A DNA stretch of 64,000 bases. Source: Glandiceps talaboti. Lineage: Eukaryota; Hemichordata; Enteropneusta; Spengelidae. Shown here in pieces: positions 23,601 through 35,785 of this stretch (position 1 is the first letter of the stretch; the number at the start of each line of letters is the position of its first letter). A program made the position numbers and the translations under genes. A model generated the notes under the pieces. The model had not been told where the DNA came from and ran no database searches. It was given only the letters and a program-made list of their open reading frames with translations. The stretch is from positions 13,271,651 to 13,335,650 of the forward strand of contig NC_135563.1 in assembly GCF_964340395.1 (NCBI RefSeq), written 5' to 3'.

Positions 23601-25982
23601 GAGAGAAAGGGTGACTATAGTTGATGTTATATGGGTGAAGTTTACAGGGAGTTCTGTAAAGTGTTTAAAATATTCATTACGCTACAAAACGAGTCAATAC
23701 AACACAGCACACAAATTAGTTCGTTGTTAGCCACGTAGAGCTAGTGGATCCCAAACCTTGTTTTCAAGCATCCAAAGAAGAACTATTACGCACTTCTATA
23801 TTCCCGTTTGCTGGCAACTATGTTCCTTTATAGCTTGAGGGCTGGCCGGTGAGCACCACTATAACACAAGTTATTTGTTGGCAGCGAAGAGTGAACTAAC
23901 CAAGCGCCAATCCCATCATGCTGTGAGACCCTTTCCATCAGACTAGCTAAAGATAAGCGCTAATGAGTAGCTAGCAGGTGTGGACAGGTGCAAACGAATA
24001 GCGCCATCAACAGGTTGCAGTAGAAAATCACGCGAGAACGGAATACCCCCGAACTCCTCGCGATGCAATGTGGTTGGCGTTGTTCAATTAACCAACTATA
24101 ATGGGTGCCTACTGTGATGAAAATGACTCGCGGATTCCTCCTTATTCAAATCGCCCCTTTACAGTTAACCGTCAAAGAAGAAATGCTCTTGGCAACCCAT
24201 CTATACCGTAGTCATAGTGACGACAAGTATGGCGTACTTCGTTCAAGGATCGAACTATATGTAAACTTTCTCTTTTTCTTTACAACTCATTTGTACGAAC
24301 GATTTTTTTTAGATATTTGTCAAACTACTTGTCCCCCTTTGCGGGCCTGAAATCTCTCAGAAAGCGTCATCAACGATGTATCAGCGATATTGTTTTAAAC
24401 GACTTACAATATCCAGCGTTACCGATAGTTTTTCTTCTACCTTGGTTGGCTATGTGTCGTTTACACTATTTAAGGAGACTGTATTTGCTAAAACATCGTG
24501 TTCAACGTTTAAAGAAGCCATTGACTGGTTACGAAAGTTGATTCAACGAATGAAGGGGAATAAGTCTGTCGTTTGTACCCATCATTAGCAGTATAAACAA
24601 ACTGCGAGAGACGAGCTCTCGAGTACTATATGCAGTCATTTTGTAACGAGGCGAACAAACAGAGTGCATGTTAGCATGCCGTAGGGGCACAGGTTTTGTA
24701 TTGTGCCGTACTAGACTGTTTGGTGCCGTGGGACGTACGCCTCATTGCACTACATACACACTAACGGTGTTCGAAGCAACTCTCGCAAAGGTGTCCCACA
24801 ATATAGGACATTTTCTTGAAACACCTTGGAGTGCGTTTTCCCTCGAGATTGGAGATCGTCTTTTCGACGACTCATCAGGCATCAAAGAAGGCGGCGATAC
24901 GACGACATTTATCCCTACAAGGCGTCAACAGTAAAAAGATCTAAAGGTAGTAAAACAAAGAACTCCGGCATCAAAGGCCAAAGTGTGGGATTGTCTCGAT
25001 CTAATTTCAAAAGAAACCGATGACAGTGGTACACAACCGAAAGAAAACACTTTATTTTATGGCGAGAATACAAGAAAAAACAACAAGCTCGTAAGTCAGA
25101 AAGAGCTTTTAACTTTTAGTATGTCCAAGTTTCTAAGCGAAGTGGGGAAAAAAAGAAAAAAAAAAAAAAAAAACTTTAACAATTGTCTAATGATGGAACA
25201 GGATAAAGTCAAGTCGGAAAACGTGTGAATGGATTAGTGGATAATCATAGTTTTGACTGCTGATCAAATAAGAACCTTTCAAATGGCATTCAATCATTTT
25301 TTCACACGCAATTAATCAATGATTACAAGCCATTACCTCCATACTGTGAAAATCGAGATTTGATTCTTTCCTTAGGATTCATCAAAGGTTTCTAACTCTA
25401 ATTGATCGACTTTTTGTTTTAAAAGAGATTTCTTGTTTAGTGCTAAAAAAAAAGGGATGAATGGATACATACATTTTGAAATAGAATGGTGTTATGATTT
25501 CAAGAACCACGTGTTAAGAATCTTTAAATACGAATAATGGTCACGGTTGTCGGGTTACTGAACATACCGTGACTAACATAGCCTTTGTGTTTTCACTGTA
25601 TTAGAAATACAATAAATAAACTAAGTCAAGTAATACACACCCGTAAAACATAATGTACCTATAGAGAAAAAAGAAACGGATGCAGAAAAAAATGTAGAAA
25701 ACAGAACGTTGTATACCACGAATCGTGGAGTGAATCGTGGTGGAGGGTCTATGAGTGAATCCAGGGATATGTGACATAATTTAATATATTCAAAAACGTT
25801 ACTTTAATGTAAAATGCGATTAAATTTGCAAACACGATAAGGTAGTGTTAATGAGACACTCGAGACATTATACAATATTGTACATGTCAACTTAATGCAT
25901 TATTTAAACATATGTTTCATTTATTAAAGTTGCCGTAGTGTCACACACTACCGTAACGTGTGGTCCTTTCACATAGTGGAGA
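17611..25982. other. Intergenic, no certain gene
   Basis: Mostly AT-rich unique-looking sequence. It holds a few open frames of 60-120 codons, one of them listed at 22694. A 25-base A-rich run lies near 25148-25172. Frames at 24105-25228 change phase repeatedly and I could not build a gene from them. Confidence 0.5.
22694..22873 (+). CDS. Possible first coding exon, unknown product
   Basis: ATG in a good context (AAGATGG) opens a frame of 60 codons (MADRPVNTIVCADTKLG...FTEW) that meets a donor-like TGG|GTATGT in phase 0. Without splicing the frame runs nine codons further to a stop at 22903. Residue composition is protein-like, with no signal peptide. No matching acceptor exon was identified, so the call rests only on start context, openness and donor. 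Confidence 0.2.
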
Positions 25983-26424
25983 GGGTAAGAAGAGAAGAGA
26001 AGAGAAGAGAAGAGAAGAGAAGAGAAGAGAAGAGAAGAGAAGAGAAGAGAAGAGAAGAGAAGAGAAGAGAAGAGAAGAGAAGAGAAGAGAAGAGAAGAGA
26101 AGAGAAGAGAAGAGAAGAGAAGAGAAGAGAAGAGAAGAGAAGAGAAGAGAAGAGAAGAGAAGAGAAGAGAAGAGAAGAGAATTGAAGGGGAGGGGAGAGG
26201 AGAGGAGAAGAGAAGAGAAGAGAAGAGAAGAGAAGAGAAGAGAAGAGAAGAGAAGAGAAGAGAAGAGAAGAGAAGAGAAGAGAAGAGAAGAGAAGAGAAG
26301 AGAAGAGAAGAGAAGAGAAGAGAAGAGAAGAGAAGAGAAGAGAAGAGAAGAGAAGAGAAGAGAAGAGAAGAGAAGAGAAGAGAAGAGAAGAGAAGAGAAG
26401 AGAAGAGAAGAGAAGAGAAGAGAA
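25983..26424. repeat. (GAGAA)n pentanucleotide satellite
   Basis: About 88 units of GAGAA, interrupted once at about 26180-26207 by an AATTGAAGGGGAGGGG-type block. The plus strand is pure purine apart from the TT of that block, so triplex-type structures are possible. The open frames through it (Arg-Glu-Glu-Lys repeats) are artefacts of the period. Confidence 0.98.
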
Positions 26425-28244
26425 ATTAGAATTTGACAAACAACATATAATGAAAGAGAGAGAAGACGAGGATACTTATTAAGGAAAACGAATTACCCAG
26501 TACAACAGGAAAGCATATTAAGATTGTTACAGTAGTAAATTGTAACAATCAACATTATTACTCTATACTTATCCTACGTGTACATATAAACACATTGGTC
26601 CACATCCAATATACAGTACTATAGTTCAAACGAATAGGGCTTACATACTCCATACGCGTCTGAAGGTCTCCTGATATAGGGAGACATAACACTTTTTTGT
26701 CATATTTGCTGGGCCGGGTTAGAAGGGTGGAACACAGATTACCAATTGTCTATTAATGTTCAAAGTTACAATGGCCTGGATATGTATACACACAATGCAT
26801 TGGTTTTTAAAAGACTGGACTTCTGAATATTCAGCATATGGTGAAAATAGGTCCATTAACAGAGCTGTTACTGATCGAATTACGTCGTTCATCTGTCAAC
26901 CTTAAAACAGTCTCCAACTAGGAGACAATTCTGAACATAATATATGGGTCCAATGTTTATTAATATATCTAGATGTTATTAATATTTCTAGATTTTCTAA
27001 ATTTAGATGGAACGGATTTGAATAGCACCAGTTGGTGTGACTCGCATCCGGGTCCGTCACTCGCTAAATACCGTAAAAACATATCATATCATGCACGTGT
27101 TTGGATAAGAAATACGACTCTAATTTATATCGAACTGTTAGAGATATTTATTTTGTTAATCTATGGAGGCTTATTTTAAAAAATCACGTGTAAGATTAAT
27201 CATAAGTTCCGATTTCTCAATCAGTTTGAGCGAAAAGTAACAGATTCCGAGAGCGCCATCACAGCAATTTTTTGTTGAAAACCGCGAAAGAATGAAAATC
27301 AAACCATTCTTTAGTTGTTTTATTTTAGGTGTCATTACGTTTTTCAACATCCGGGTATCAGTAGAATCAGCGGCTTCAGGCTATGACTTGAATATAGTTT
27401 TGAATCGTGACAACTCATAACCTGGTATGTTGAATCAATGGAGATGAGAATATGTAGAATAAAGACGGAATGTCTCAATTACAATTATGGTAATTAGATC
27501 TTTAGTTCTCGGTGATTGACACATGGTAGCCAATCTAATCATAAGTCACGTGATAATGACATGATAGAATTCATAGGTCTCACCCGCCCTTCGCAAGATT
27601 GCGGTTAATAGCGTGTGCAATAAAAAAAACCGCGTATTCTGGATAACATCAAAATGACTGAATACCCAGACAGTTCAAATATTCATAAACAAGACTTCTT
27701 CTATTGTTACAAGTTAATTGCAAGTCACTCAGCGTTTCTACATTTGACCTATTTTTTGCAAAGAGATATCTGCAAGTCATCCACCGCAGACTCTGTTGGA
27801 TCGTCATTCTGCAAAATGCACAATTTGGGAAAAAAAATGTCGTCAAAAATGTAAAGGCGCGAAATGTTGATGGTATGTTATTTGTTTATGATGTATACTC
27901 TATAACAGTGCACTGATTCATCGTGGATGAATTGTTACGTCAGTGCACAGACGCCAAAGAAGACATAACTGAACACGAAAGTCATAATTATTATCATTTT
28001 AAAACAAATATTACCTAATAATACAAAACGTACTACACCAAGCTTTAGATTAAAACAGCCTACTTTTCTGAATTCAAAGGGCAATTATGATGAACTAAGG
28101 TCATTCACATTTACAATAAGTATTTCACCAGAGATTGGCTGCAAGGGGTAAAACGTTTTAAGAGATGGAAAACAAAACTTAATAACTTAATGATTTTAAG
28201 AGCTGTGAGACGTGTTAAATCTAACACTTTGCCTGTGAGTTTTG

Positions 28245-28583
28245 ATGTTTTTCAAGTACATATTTGTCACGGGCAATCCGCGGAATTTGGACCTACGGGA
28301 AGAAGAGAGACCTCCTCCAGCAAGAAAAGTTGAGAGTCTTCTCGCACTCGCAGAGGTAATTAGCGGAGAAAGAAAAAAACACAATCTCGACTCGTTATAT
28401 GCATACAAGCGATTGAAACCACGAGAGGAAAAAGAGTATTATGATGAATTTCACTTATTTTGGAGAGAGAGAAATCCGACAGGATTTGCTGAAGTTCACG
28501 GTGATGGAACGAATTATATTGCCTACGGTATGAACAATGCTACTACAATTTACAGAAAGTTAACTTTAACTAATCACGCCTAA
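28245..28583 (+). CDS. Uncharacterised 112-residue open frame
   Basis: An ATG-started frame whose product is strongly charged (DLREEERPPPARKVES, RLKPREEKEYYDEFHLFWRE), unlike the hydrophobic chance frames nearby. No signal peptide or membrane segment; no family recognised. Donor-like GTAATT after codon LALAE (about 28354) and GTATGA after NYIAY (about 28530) mean it could instead be an exon. It could also be a remnant of a transposon or a chance frame. Confidence 0.25.
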   Translation: MFFKYIFVTGNPRNLDLREEERPPPARKVESLLALAEVISGERKKHNLDSLYAYKRLKPREEKEYYDEFHLFWRERNPTGFAEVHGDGTNYIAYGMNNATTIYRKLTLTNHA

Positions 28584-29531
28584 CAAAATTTTTGGTAAGA
28601 TCGATTGATACTTTAGATAACGCTGAAATAATCGCATAAGTTTAGTTTGAGGAAATGATGACCAAAAGCATCTTTCGGCTTACCTCAAGAATATCGACCC
28701 ATTAGATCCACGCTGTCCCGATATTGATGAGTCAACTGGTAAGAAAATAACGGTGTATCGATCGAGCGACGGCAGCAGTCGAAATTAAGACGTTGGCGCT
28801 GTGTGATGCGTTCGAATACGTGGATGAAATATGAGCGAGAGATGATAGATAGTAAAGAAGTCTAGATTACACAGTAAATTAACCAATGACTTGAATGGAT
28901 GTAAAGACTACTGCGAGACACACGCCAGCAAATGACAAGCATTCCGAAATCAGCACGCTACAAGTTACAGTAACTCTATTACATGCCAGTAATACTTGGA
29001 TGCGGCGAAGATGATATCTGCCAATAATAAAGAAAACGCGCCAAACTAGTTGACAACAATTTGCACTTAATTCTAGTGCGTTGACAAGGATTATCACTAT
29101 TTGAGAGAAGTGGATTTAGAACCCAGCTTACCTCTATATCGACATCAGAAAATCAATCTCAGGCGGAGTGTTTGGGACAGTTGCTATCATCAGAAAGACA
29201 AACAGTCAATTGAGGGTTGTTTCTAACCTAACAGTTCTATTAAGTACTCAAATGTCCCCCTCAGTGGTATATATTTACAACTATAGCAAATTTTCTAGAA
29301 AAGAGGAAAAACAAGGGCCATGAGGTCAAACCGAAACTTAATAGTAACCAAACCCGCTGTGAAGTTTCTAGTATGATGTATACCATTTAACCACCGCAAA
29401 GCTAACACCAACAACCCACTTGGCCTGTCACACTATGTTACGGACAGTGGAGTTCTGTAGTTACGAAGTTATCCAGTCTTGTCAACTGTTCGCACCATAA
29501 TTGGGTCGGTTTCAAACACACAGGGACATAC

Positions 29532-29867
29532 CTAGATTTCCTGTGATCGGTAGCAGAGTTCGTATTGTCTCGCTGTTGGTACAACTAAATTAGTAGCTTC
29601 TGGAATAGAAATGTCGCCAGAGCGAACAATCTCTAGAACATCGTTTACGTCTGTGCAGTCTATGTCTGGCTCTACATGGGGGAGCGAACTGACTGGTTTG
29701 TGTCGTTGTTTTGCGTCCAATAGCCCGGGAAGGAAAGCATTCCCCATAGGTACATGGCTCGCCGCTAGGCATAGTACCATTGCACAACACAGAAAAACAT
29801 ACACTGGGTAACAGTGAGGCCAGACCTTTTCTCTTGGCCAACAAAAACACACCAGTAATAAGACCAA
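29532..29867 (-). CDS. Uncharacterised secreted-type open frame
   Basis: An open minus-strand stretch, locally richer in GC (about 49%) than its surroundings. It has a hydrophobic core (YVFLCCAMVLCLAA) followed by a polar tail with two cysteines (DIDCTDVNDVLEIVRSG...YELCYRSQEI), stopping at TAG directly before GTATGT. The first in-frame ATG is at 29780, giving 82 residues; a longer form would need an upstream exon. It resembles the first exon of a secreted protein or prohormone, but no family is recognised. Confidence 0.25.
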   Translation of the reverse strand: MVLLLVCFCWPREKVWPHCYPVYVFLCCAMVLCLAASHVPMGNAFLPGLLDAKQRHKPVSSLPHVEPDIDCTDVNDVLEIVRSGDISIPEATNLVVPTARQYELCYRSQEI

Positions 29868-30199
29868 CGCTCGAATTCTTACACCTCCAGCTATAGATAT
29901 GTACTAATTAGCTTAGATATCTCGCCTTGTCATTGAAAACAGGACATCTTTGTTTCAAGGTTGGGCAATCGTGTACTTTTTAAAGTAGGCATTTTAACAG
30001 AAGGAAGCTGAAACACCAGCTGTTGGAAAACTGTTGAAGTTGTAGGAATGACAATACTCAAACCTAGGATGTGACTCGATCAAAAAATATCCACACTGTA
30101 TAATTATAAAGTCAACAATTGACTACTTCTCAGATACAATAGCTGTATTTGTACAGTACTTGGACAGTGTCATTTCACTGTCTTGTATTGTTATTGAGT

Positions 30200-30600
30200 G
30201 GGAGGATTGTGGTAAAAGTAGTTGTGGTTGTGATGACGGCGGCGATGGTGGTCATGATGGTGGTGGTGGTGGTGGTGGTGGTGATGGTGGTGGTGTAGAT
30301 GGTTATATTGTTATTCTTGATAGTGGTATTGTTTTTGGTGGTGGTGGTGGATGTGAAGGTGGTAGTAGCAGTAGTGGTGGTGGTGGTGGTGGTGGTGGTG
30401 GTGGTGGTGATAGTATGATAATATTAATGCTGATTCTAGTGTTGTTGCTAGTAGTGGTGGTGGTGGTGGTGGTGGTGGTGGTGGTTATAGTATGATGATG
30501 CTGATGCAGGTGTTGTTAGTAGTAGTAGTGATGGTGGTGGTGATGGTGGTGGTGGCGGTGGTGGTGGTGGTAGCGACAAAGGTGACGTCGAAGATGATAC
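30200..30600. repeat. GGT/GAT-rich imperfect trinucleotide tract
   Basis: Long stretches of GGT with GAT and AGT variants over about 400 bp; the longest pure runs are near 30381-30408 and 30456-30485. Repeated GGTGGTGGT gives many two-tetrad G-quadruplex possibilities. Poly-Gly and poly-Val frames through it are repeat artefacts. Confidence 0.9.
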
Positions 30601-32366
30601 AAGATTTGATTCACCGTCTTCGAACCTAATGAAGTTGTCATAGTAAATGTATTCATTAATCATCATTTTAATGAGTTTGTTCTATCATTTTTTATTCCAT
30701 CCATTGTAGTGTTACGGATTATCTCCTTTTTATCTAAACATAATGTTTTTATTTTACTACTTCTTCTGTGTCTGAATTTCAAAATAAACCTGACAAGTTC
30801 ATATTTCATTTAATAATTCATTAATAACATTCATGAAAATTGGTTGAAAAACAATTTAAAAAATGACGTCACTTGAGAACCACCTCGGGGTTTTTTTTCG
30901 AACAAAACCACTCATTTAATTATATATTACCTACTCACTGTACTTTCTATTTTTAAGTGTTCTATTGCAATTGGATATCAGCGAGGAAGGTTAATTTATA
31001 GTTTATAGCCAACGAATTGACTTATATTCCATTCTAAGACTGAAATATACGATATAGAATAGATTGGTCATAAACAAAGTATGCTATTAAAGTATCCTTG
31101 GCTTTCCTCAACTGTTCGATGTGACATGACCTAACTATGCCATCCCTCTACTTAGTTTGGTGACTTGTACTTTTATTCCTACGAGAGGCACTGAGAGACA
31201 ACTCCACACACTAACTGTGAATATAATACATTTGGTTTTAATAGTACATGTATAATCTGTTTATAGAACCAAATGGGGGGTTTTGACCAACTCCTCCCCT
31301 TGGTATGTAAGGTACATGCGTCTAAGCGGCTCGTTAACGTCAACAGTGGATCGGAAATGATTTTTTTCCGCGCACATTTTTTGCCAACAGCGTAGACCAC
31401 TTGTGGATGTATCTCACTGACCCCGTCGTTTATGAATGAACGAAAATTTCCCGCCTTTGCCAGCAATTAGGTTCAGGACACGGCGTGGTTAGAGTGCGGT
31501 TTTGGGGATCGTGCGTGGTATGGAGCAAATTATCCCAAATATAACACCAACCTTTAACGGAATGTTCAAATGTTTGTGCAAGGTCATTGTCCGTCTTACC
31601 ACGACGAAAACATCAGGTTTTACGACCGTGAGATGATAGGCAACTGTCAGCAATTATTTCATAGTTATAAATGTAGAACACGAGGAATGCGGATACCAAA
31701 TGTATCATTAAACTGTTGTGAGTGATCATTCTTAAATTACCAAGCTGTCACCATATTTATACTCCAAGTGTAAGGAAAAGTAGGTCCATGTTTAAATATG
31801 GTGAAATTCTTGGCAAATGATTAATTAAGTGTGGAACTTTGACTGCGTGTATTTTAATAGGAGACTTGTCATATTTGTAATTCCATCCGATTGATTCTTT
31901 TGAAGACTGTATTGAGGAGATAATTGAAGGGTAGATATCCAAGTGTATCCGTGTGTTGACACGTTGAAGCGCCGTGTCATTCGTCTGAAAGCGTTTCTGC
32001 TATTCGAACAATGTTCCCCAGCAAAGTGCAAATTAGTATTGGTGAGAAGTCCATATTGACTTGATTTGCCCCACCAAGAGTTCTAGGGTTTCTCGAGCTC
32101 TCTTGTTTCTTTACGTTCTATATCTCTGTGACGTCACAAGTTCGAATATGTTGAAATTGGTCATATCCTGTTAAATTTGACAGTTCATACGGCTGATATT
32201 TCAAGGCGTCCGGATCTTGCGCTACTGTAGAATCGTGTGACAAAAATTCCTTATGTAACAAAATTATCCCTTGACACCTTTCGTGACCTTTTGCATATTT
32301 CTCCTTTTTTTCCTACCGAGTTTGCAATATTTCAACTCCTCTGAGTATCTATCATACAGAAAAAGG

Positions 32367-32446
32367 TTTACGACTTTCTGGGGGACACATAATTACGACC
32401 TTGTGGGGACACCGTTTTACGACCTTGTGGGGACACCGTTTTACGA
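32367..32446. repeat. 24-bp tandem repeat, about 3 copies
   Basis: TTACGACCTTGTGGGGACAC starts a 24-bp unit at 32393 and again, identically, at 32417. A diverged copy (TTACGACTTTCTGGGGGACA) precedes them at 32367, and a partial TTACGAG follows. Confidence 0.85.
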
Positions 32447-33508
32447 GTTTTCCACATTCCAACATCGGGATGTGTCGGTGAAGCTTCGCCCGAATCTTCC
32501 CCTGGAGTGTGTGGCTTATGTTCATCAACGAAAAGCCATAAATCACAATGCAAGCGATAAATCACCATGTTTTGCTGTTTACATAACCCCATATTTAGGT
32601 CGGCAATAAAGGTTAAATGGGATGGTCTTTGTCTATCATCGTCTCTAACATCCAGTGAATCCACTTAGATCTTTAGCGTTGAATCGAATACGAAGCAAAT
32701 CAAATACCAAAAGATTATGTTTGCGATTCTTTCCCTAGATTCATTGTTTTTATAAATCCTCAATTATTGTTAACCCTATTTGGTATATCATTATGGTCAT
32801 TACCCTACAAATTATTATGCAAATGAAGTCAAACATATACACCGAAAAAATCTGATAGCAAGAAAAATGAAAACATAAAAGTCCAAAATTTGATGTCTAG
32901 TGTAATGCATTATCTTACATGTAGTTAAAGATCTTCTGCTTTGTACAAACATTCTCAATATCATTGTTATCGAACTTACTAGGGGAATGCAGTATGACGG
33001 TTAATGAATGAAAGAACTTCATTTACACAGACGGCAAGCATTGCAACTGTCCCCTACAACAGCGTCAATGGCGTTGAAGCACAACAAACTACATTTATAC
33101 AAAAATATTCAAATCCATATTGGTACTCAGTTGAAATGGACAAGGCCACTGCTTACTACGGATTTGAAAAAATCTAGTACTATTTTACGCATAAGGTTTA
33201 GTAGGCCCGAACTGAAAATGTTGCTATGGATGTAGTCATGGTTGCTATGAATTTTATTCCCAGATCCATATATTCCTTTATGTACACGTTTAAACATCCC
33301 TGAGAACACCACCGCCAAATATCGCACTGATGGGTAAAGCATTTTCGGGGGTCTAGTTTTGCTTTCTTCCTTTTTTCTAAATCACTACTTTAAAACCAAA
33401 ATGACATATATTCCAGTGAGAGAACTCTCTGAATAAAATGTGAGACCAACCCGATTTGCAGTTTTTGGATGCGAGCCGTCGATCAGAAAGTACATTCTGT
33501 ACACCTAC

Positions 33509-33675
33509 TTTGCATACTAAGGGTCATATAATCAAAAACTGTATTTATTTTAAATGATTTGCATACTAAAGTCCGATGATCAAAAACATATTTGTTAGAT
33601 CTAATTTATTTGCATATCAATGGTCACATGATCAAAAATTATAATTCTTAGACCTGATATTCATATCAAGTAAGG
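33509..33675. repeat. 50-bp degenerate tandem repeat with TTTGCATA sites
   Basis: TTTGCATACTAAGGGTCATA at 33509, TTTGCATACTAAAGTC at 33558, TTTGCATATCAATGGTCACA at 33608 and a partial TTCATATCAAG near 33660, each followed by ATCAAAAA. The spacing is 49-50 bp. Confidence 0.75.
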
Positions 33676-35712
33676 ACCCGAGATGATCATACATACACTT
33701 GATCGAATAATACTGGTGTATCTCGAATTGCACATTACTTCTCATCAATTTCAGTCTATATATTATATAGAATACTCCCCTGGAAGATAGTATACGTTCA
33801 CTAGTAAGGTTCACTGGAGTATATCTTCATAAATTCAGACGGTAAATAATTTCATATTAGGCAAACAACAAAGGCATAATTCTTCATTTGGTATTGAAAG
33901 ATGAGGATTTAGAACAAGAGGTGAAGTCGACAGATGATGTTTAGTTAGAATGGGAAATAATGATGTTTTTAACTTGAAGGCACAGAAGGCATCCTAAGTT
34001 GTGATAATGTGAGGAGAGGCCTAAATTAATGATTGCAGAACTAGAGGTGATTCGCATATACTAGCTCTGCGCCAAACTACATTGAAAGTGTAGTCAGTAA
34101 TGAACACTTCAAAAAGACTGCAATGAAAATGAAAATATCACAAAAATGCATTTAGTGAATATAACACCACCTGCTCGTTGGAAGTTGTGAATAAAAACAA
34201 ACGAACGACAGGATCGTTGCTGGCATGCATGCTGATATGTGAAGGGTCATTCACTTGTGATTGATTTGCCCTTGTCAGGTTTATCTTGATTTCATCATTA
34301 TTAAAGAATAACAAGATCACGATATTGTATTAACTATTAGGATAAGTTATCGTCGTAGGTAGAGTATCCAGTGAAGTGGATGTCATTAACATTCCACCTA
34401 TCAACACCACGGTGTGATGGCTACTGGAGGCTGTTACGCACTCACACCTTATACGTCTCTGTCGTCCCTAAATATGTCCGTGTTTGAGTTGACAGTGCAA
34501 CTAAACTTCCCTTTAAAATAATGTTGCCCTTAAACAAACATTTTAGGGGATGGTTGGATTTTAATCTGAGATTTGATGGGCGTAACATGCTTTCAGACAC
34601 TGGGCGTTGAGGGCCGAGTCTATGGTTTTGAAAAAAGAAATGTTATGAACACCTAGAAGGATACGTAGAAAAGTATGCCGGCGATAATCACATGCATACT
34701 GCATTCAGTATTTCAGAAAGTATAAATTGAAAGTAATTTTGCCTCGTAGAGTGAAAATGAGAAAATAATCCGAAGAGAATAACAACTGGTTCCACAGGGT
34801 AGGTTGTTTCTGAGGTGTACATACCCCAATAAAAAGCGCCGTGTTCTTATTTTCTTATGGTTTAATTGTAAATTACATCCATCCCAAAATTTAAAACTCT
34901 AAATATTACTTCATATACATGTTCTTGTATCTACGAAGTAGAGAACTGGGTTACAGTTCACAAAATGTAATTAAAATTTCCAAATTAATATCTGACTACA
35001 AGGCTAAGGTTTCTGTGCAAAACAACCACGTGGGCCACATTTCCCTTAATAAAAGCTACCCTGAAATAGTTTAGACCACTGAATTTCTCCTATAGTATGC
35101 CTTTGTCATGAAATTACTCAATAAATTTACATGGTTAGTTCAAAGGATAAAACTTAATGTCTTCAAGAGTAAACTCAAAGGACTGTCGCCATGGTTACAA
35201 TATATATTGCTGCAATATCACTACCTGGCACAGTGGATTGATTGATTTGATTAGAGTGAAAAAGCATCAAACTAAGCGGCAACAAAAGCATTTGTTTGTT
35301 GGCTGCTGGAGTGCAATCGATCGTAAAATCACGAAGCTTCCATTTTTTTTGCAACCTCTTACAGACAAATGTCCTTCTACTCAGAATGTATGTATTTTTC
35401 TGCTCCGTAGAGTATGTGAACTAAATGAAGCAAACGTTTATCGAGACCACGAGATGTGATGACGTAACCACGAGATGTGATAACGTAACGATAAGGTACA
35501 TGGAACAAACTACAAACCATGACCATGATGACACATAATCAAGTCAAATGGGTTTTGAATTGTGTGGATTTTTTGGTATAGCATAACAAGAATTCCAATA
35601 AACGTTTGAATAAGATCACTGAAAATATTAGTGTTATATCATGAGCTGGGTAACTTACAACTTCAAGTTGAAAAACCCAGTCCACTACTCATCTTATACA
35701 TGTATATGTGTG

Positions 35713-35754
35713 CATACATACATACATACATACATACATACATACATACATACA

Positions 35755-35784
<30 letters not shown>
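35713..35784. repeat. (CATA)n microsatellite
   Basis: About 18 units. The poly(Tyr-Ile-His-Thr) frame through it is an artefact. Confidence 0.97.

Positions 35785-35785
<1 letters not shown>

Larger units (their letters stand above)
26425..30199. other. Intergenic with two uncertain open frames
   Basis: Contains a hairpin (GATTGTTACA at 26522 and TGTAACAATC at 26541), and the frames at 28245 and 29532 listed separately. Nothing else recognised. Confidence 0.5.
30601..35712. other. Intergenic, no gene recognised
   Basis: AT-rich. Holds a 24-bp tandem repeat (32393-32446) and a 50-bp degenerate tandem repeat (33509-33675). Remaining frames are under 115 codons with no recognisable similarity. 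Confidence 0.5.

Noticed and set aside
24105-25228. Series of plus-strand frames that might form a broken gene
   Set aside because: They lie in different phases without joining splice sites and no family is recognisable.
25960-26439. Open frames of about 157 codons on both strands
   Set aside because: Produced by the (GAGAA)n satellite.
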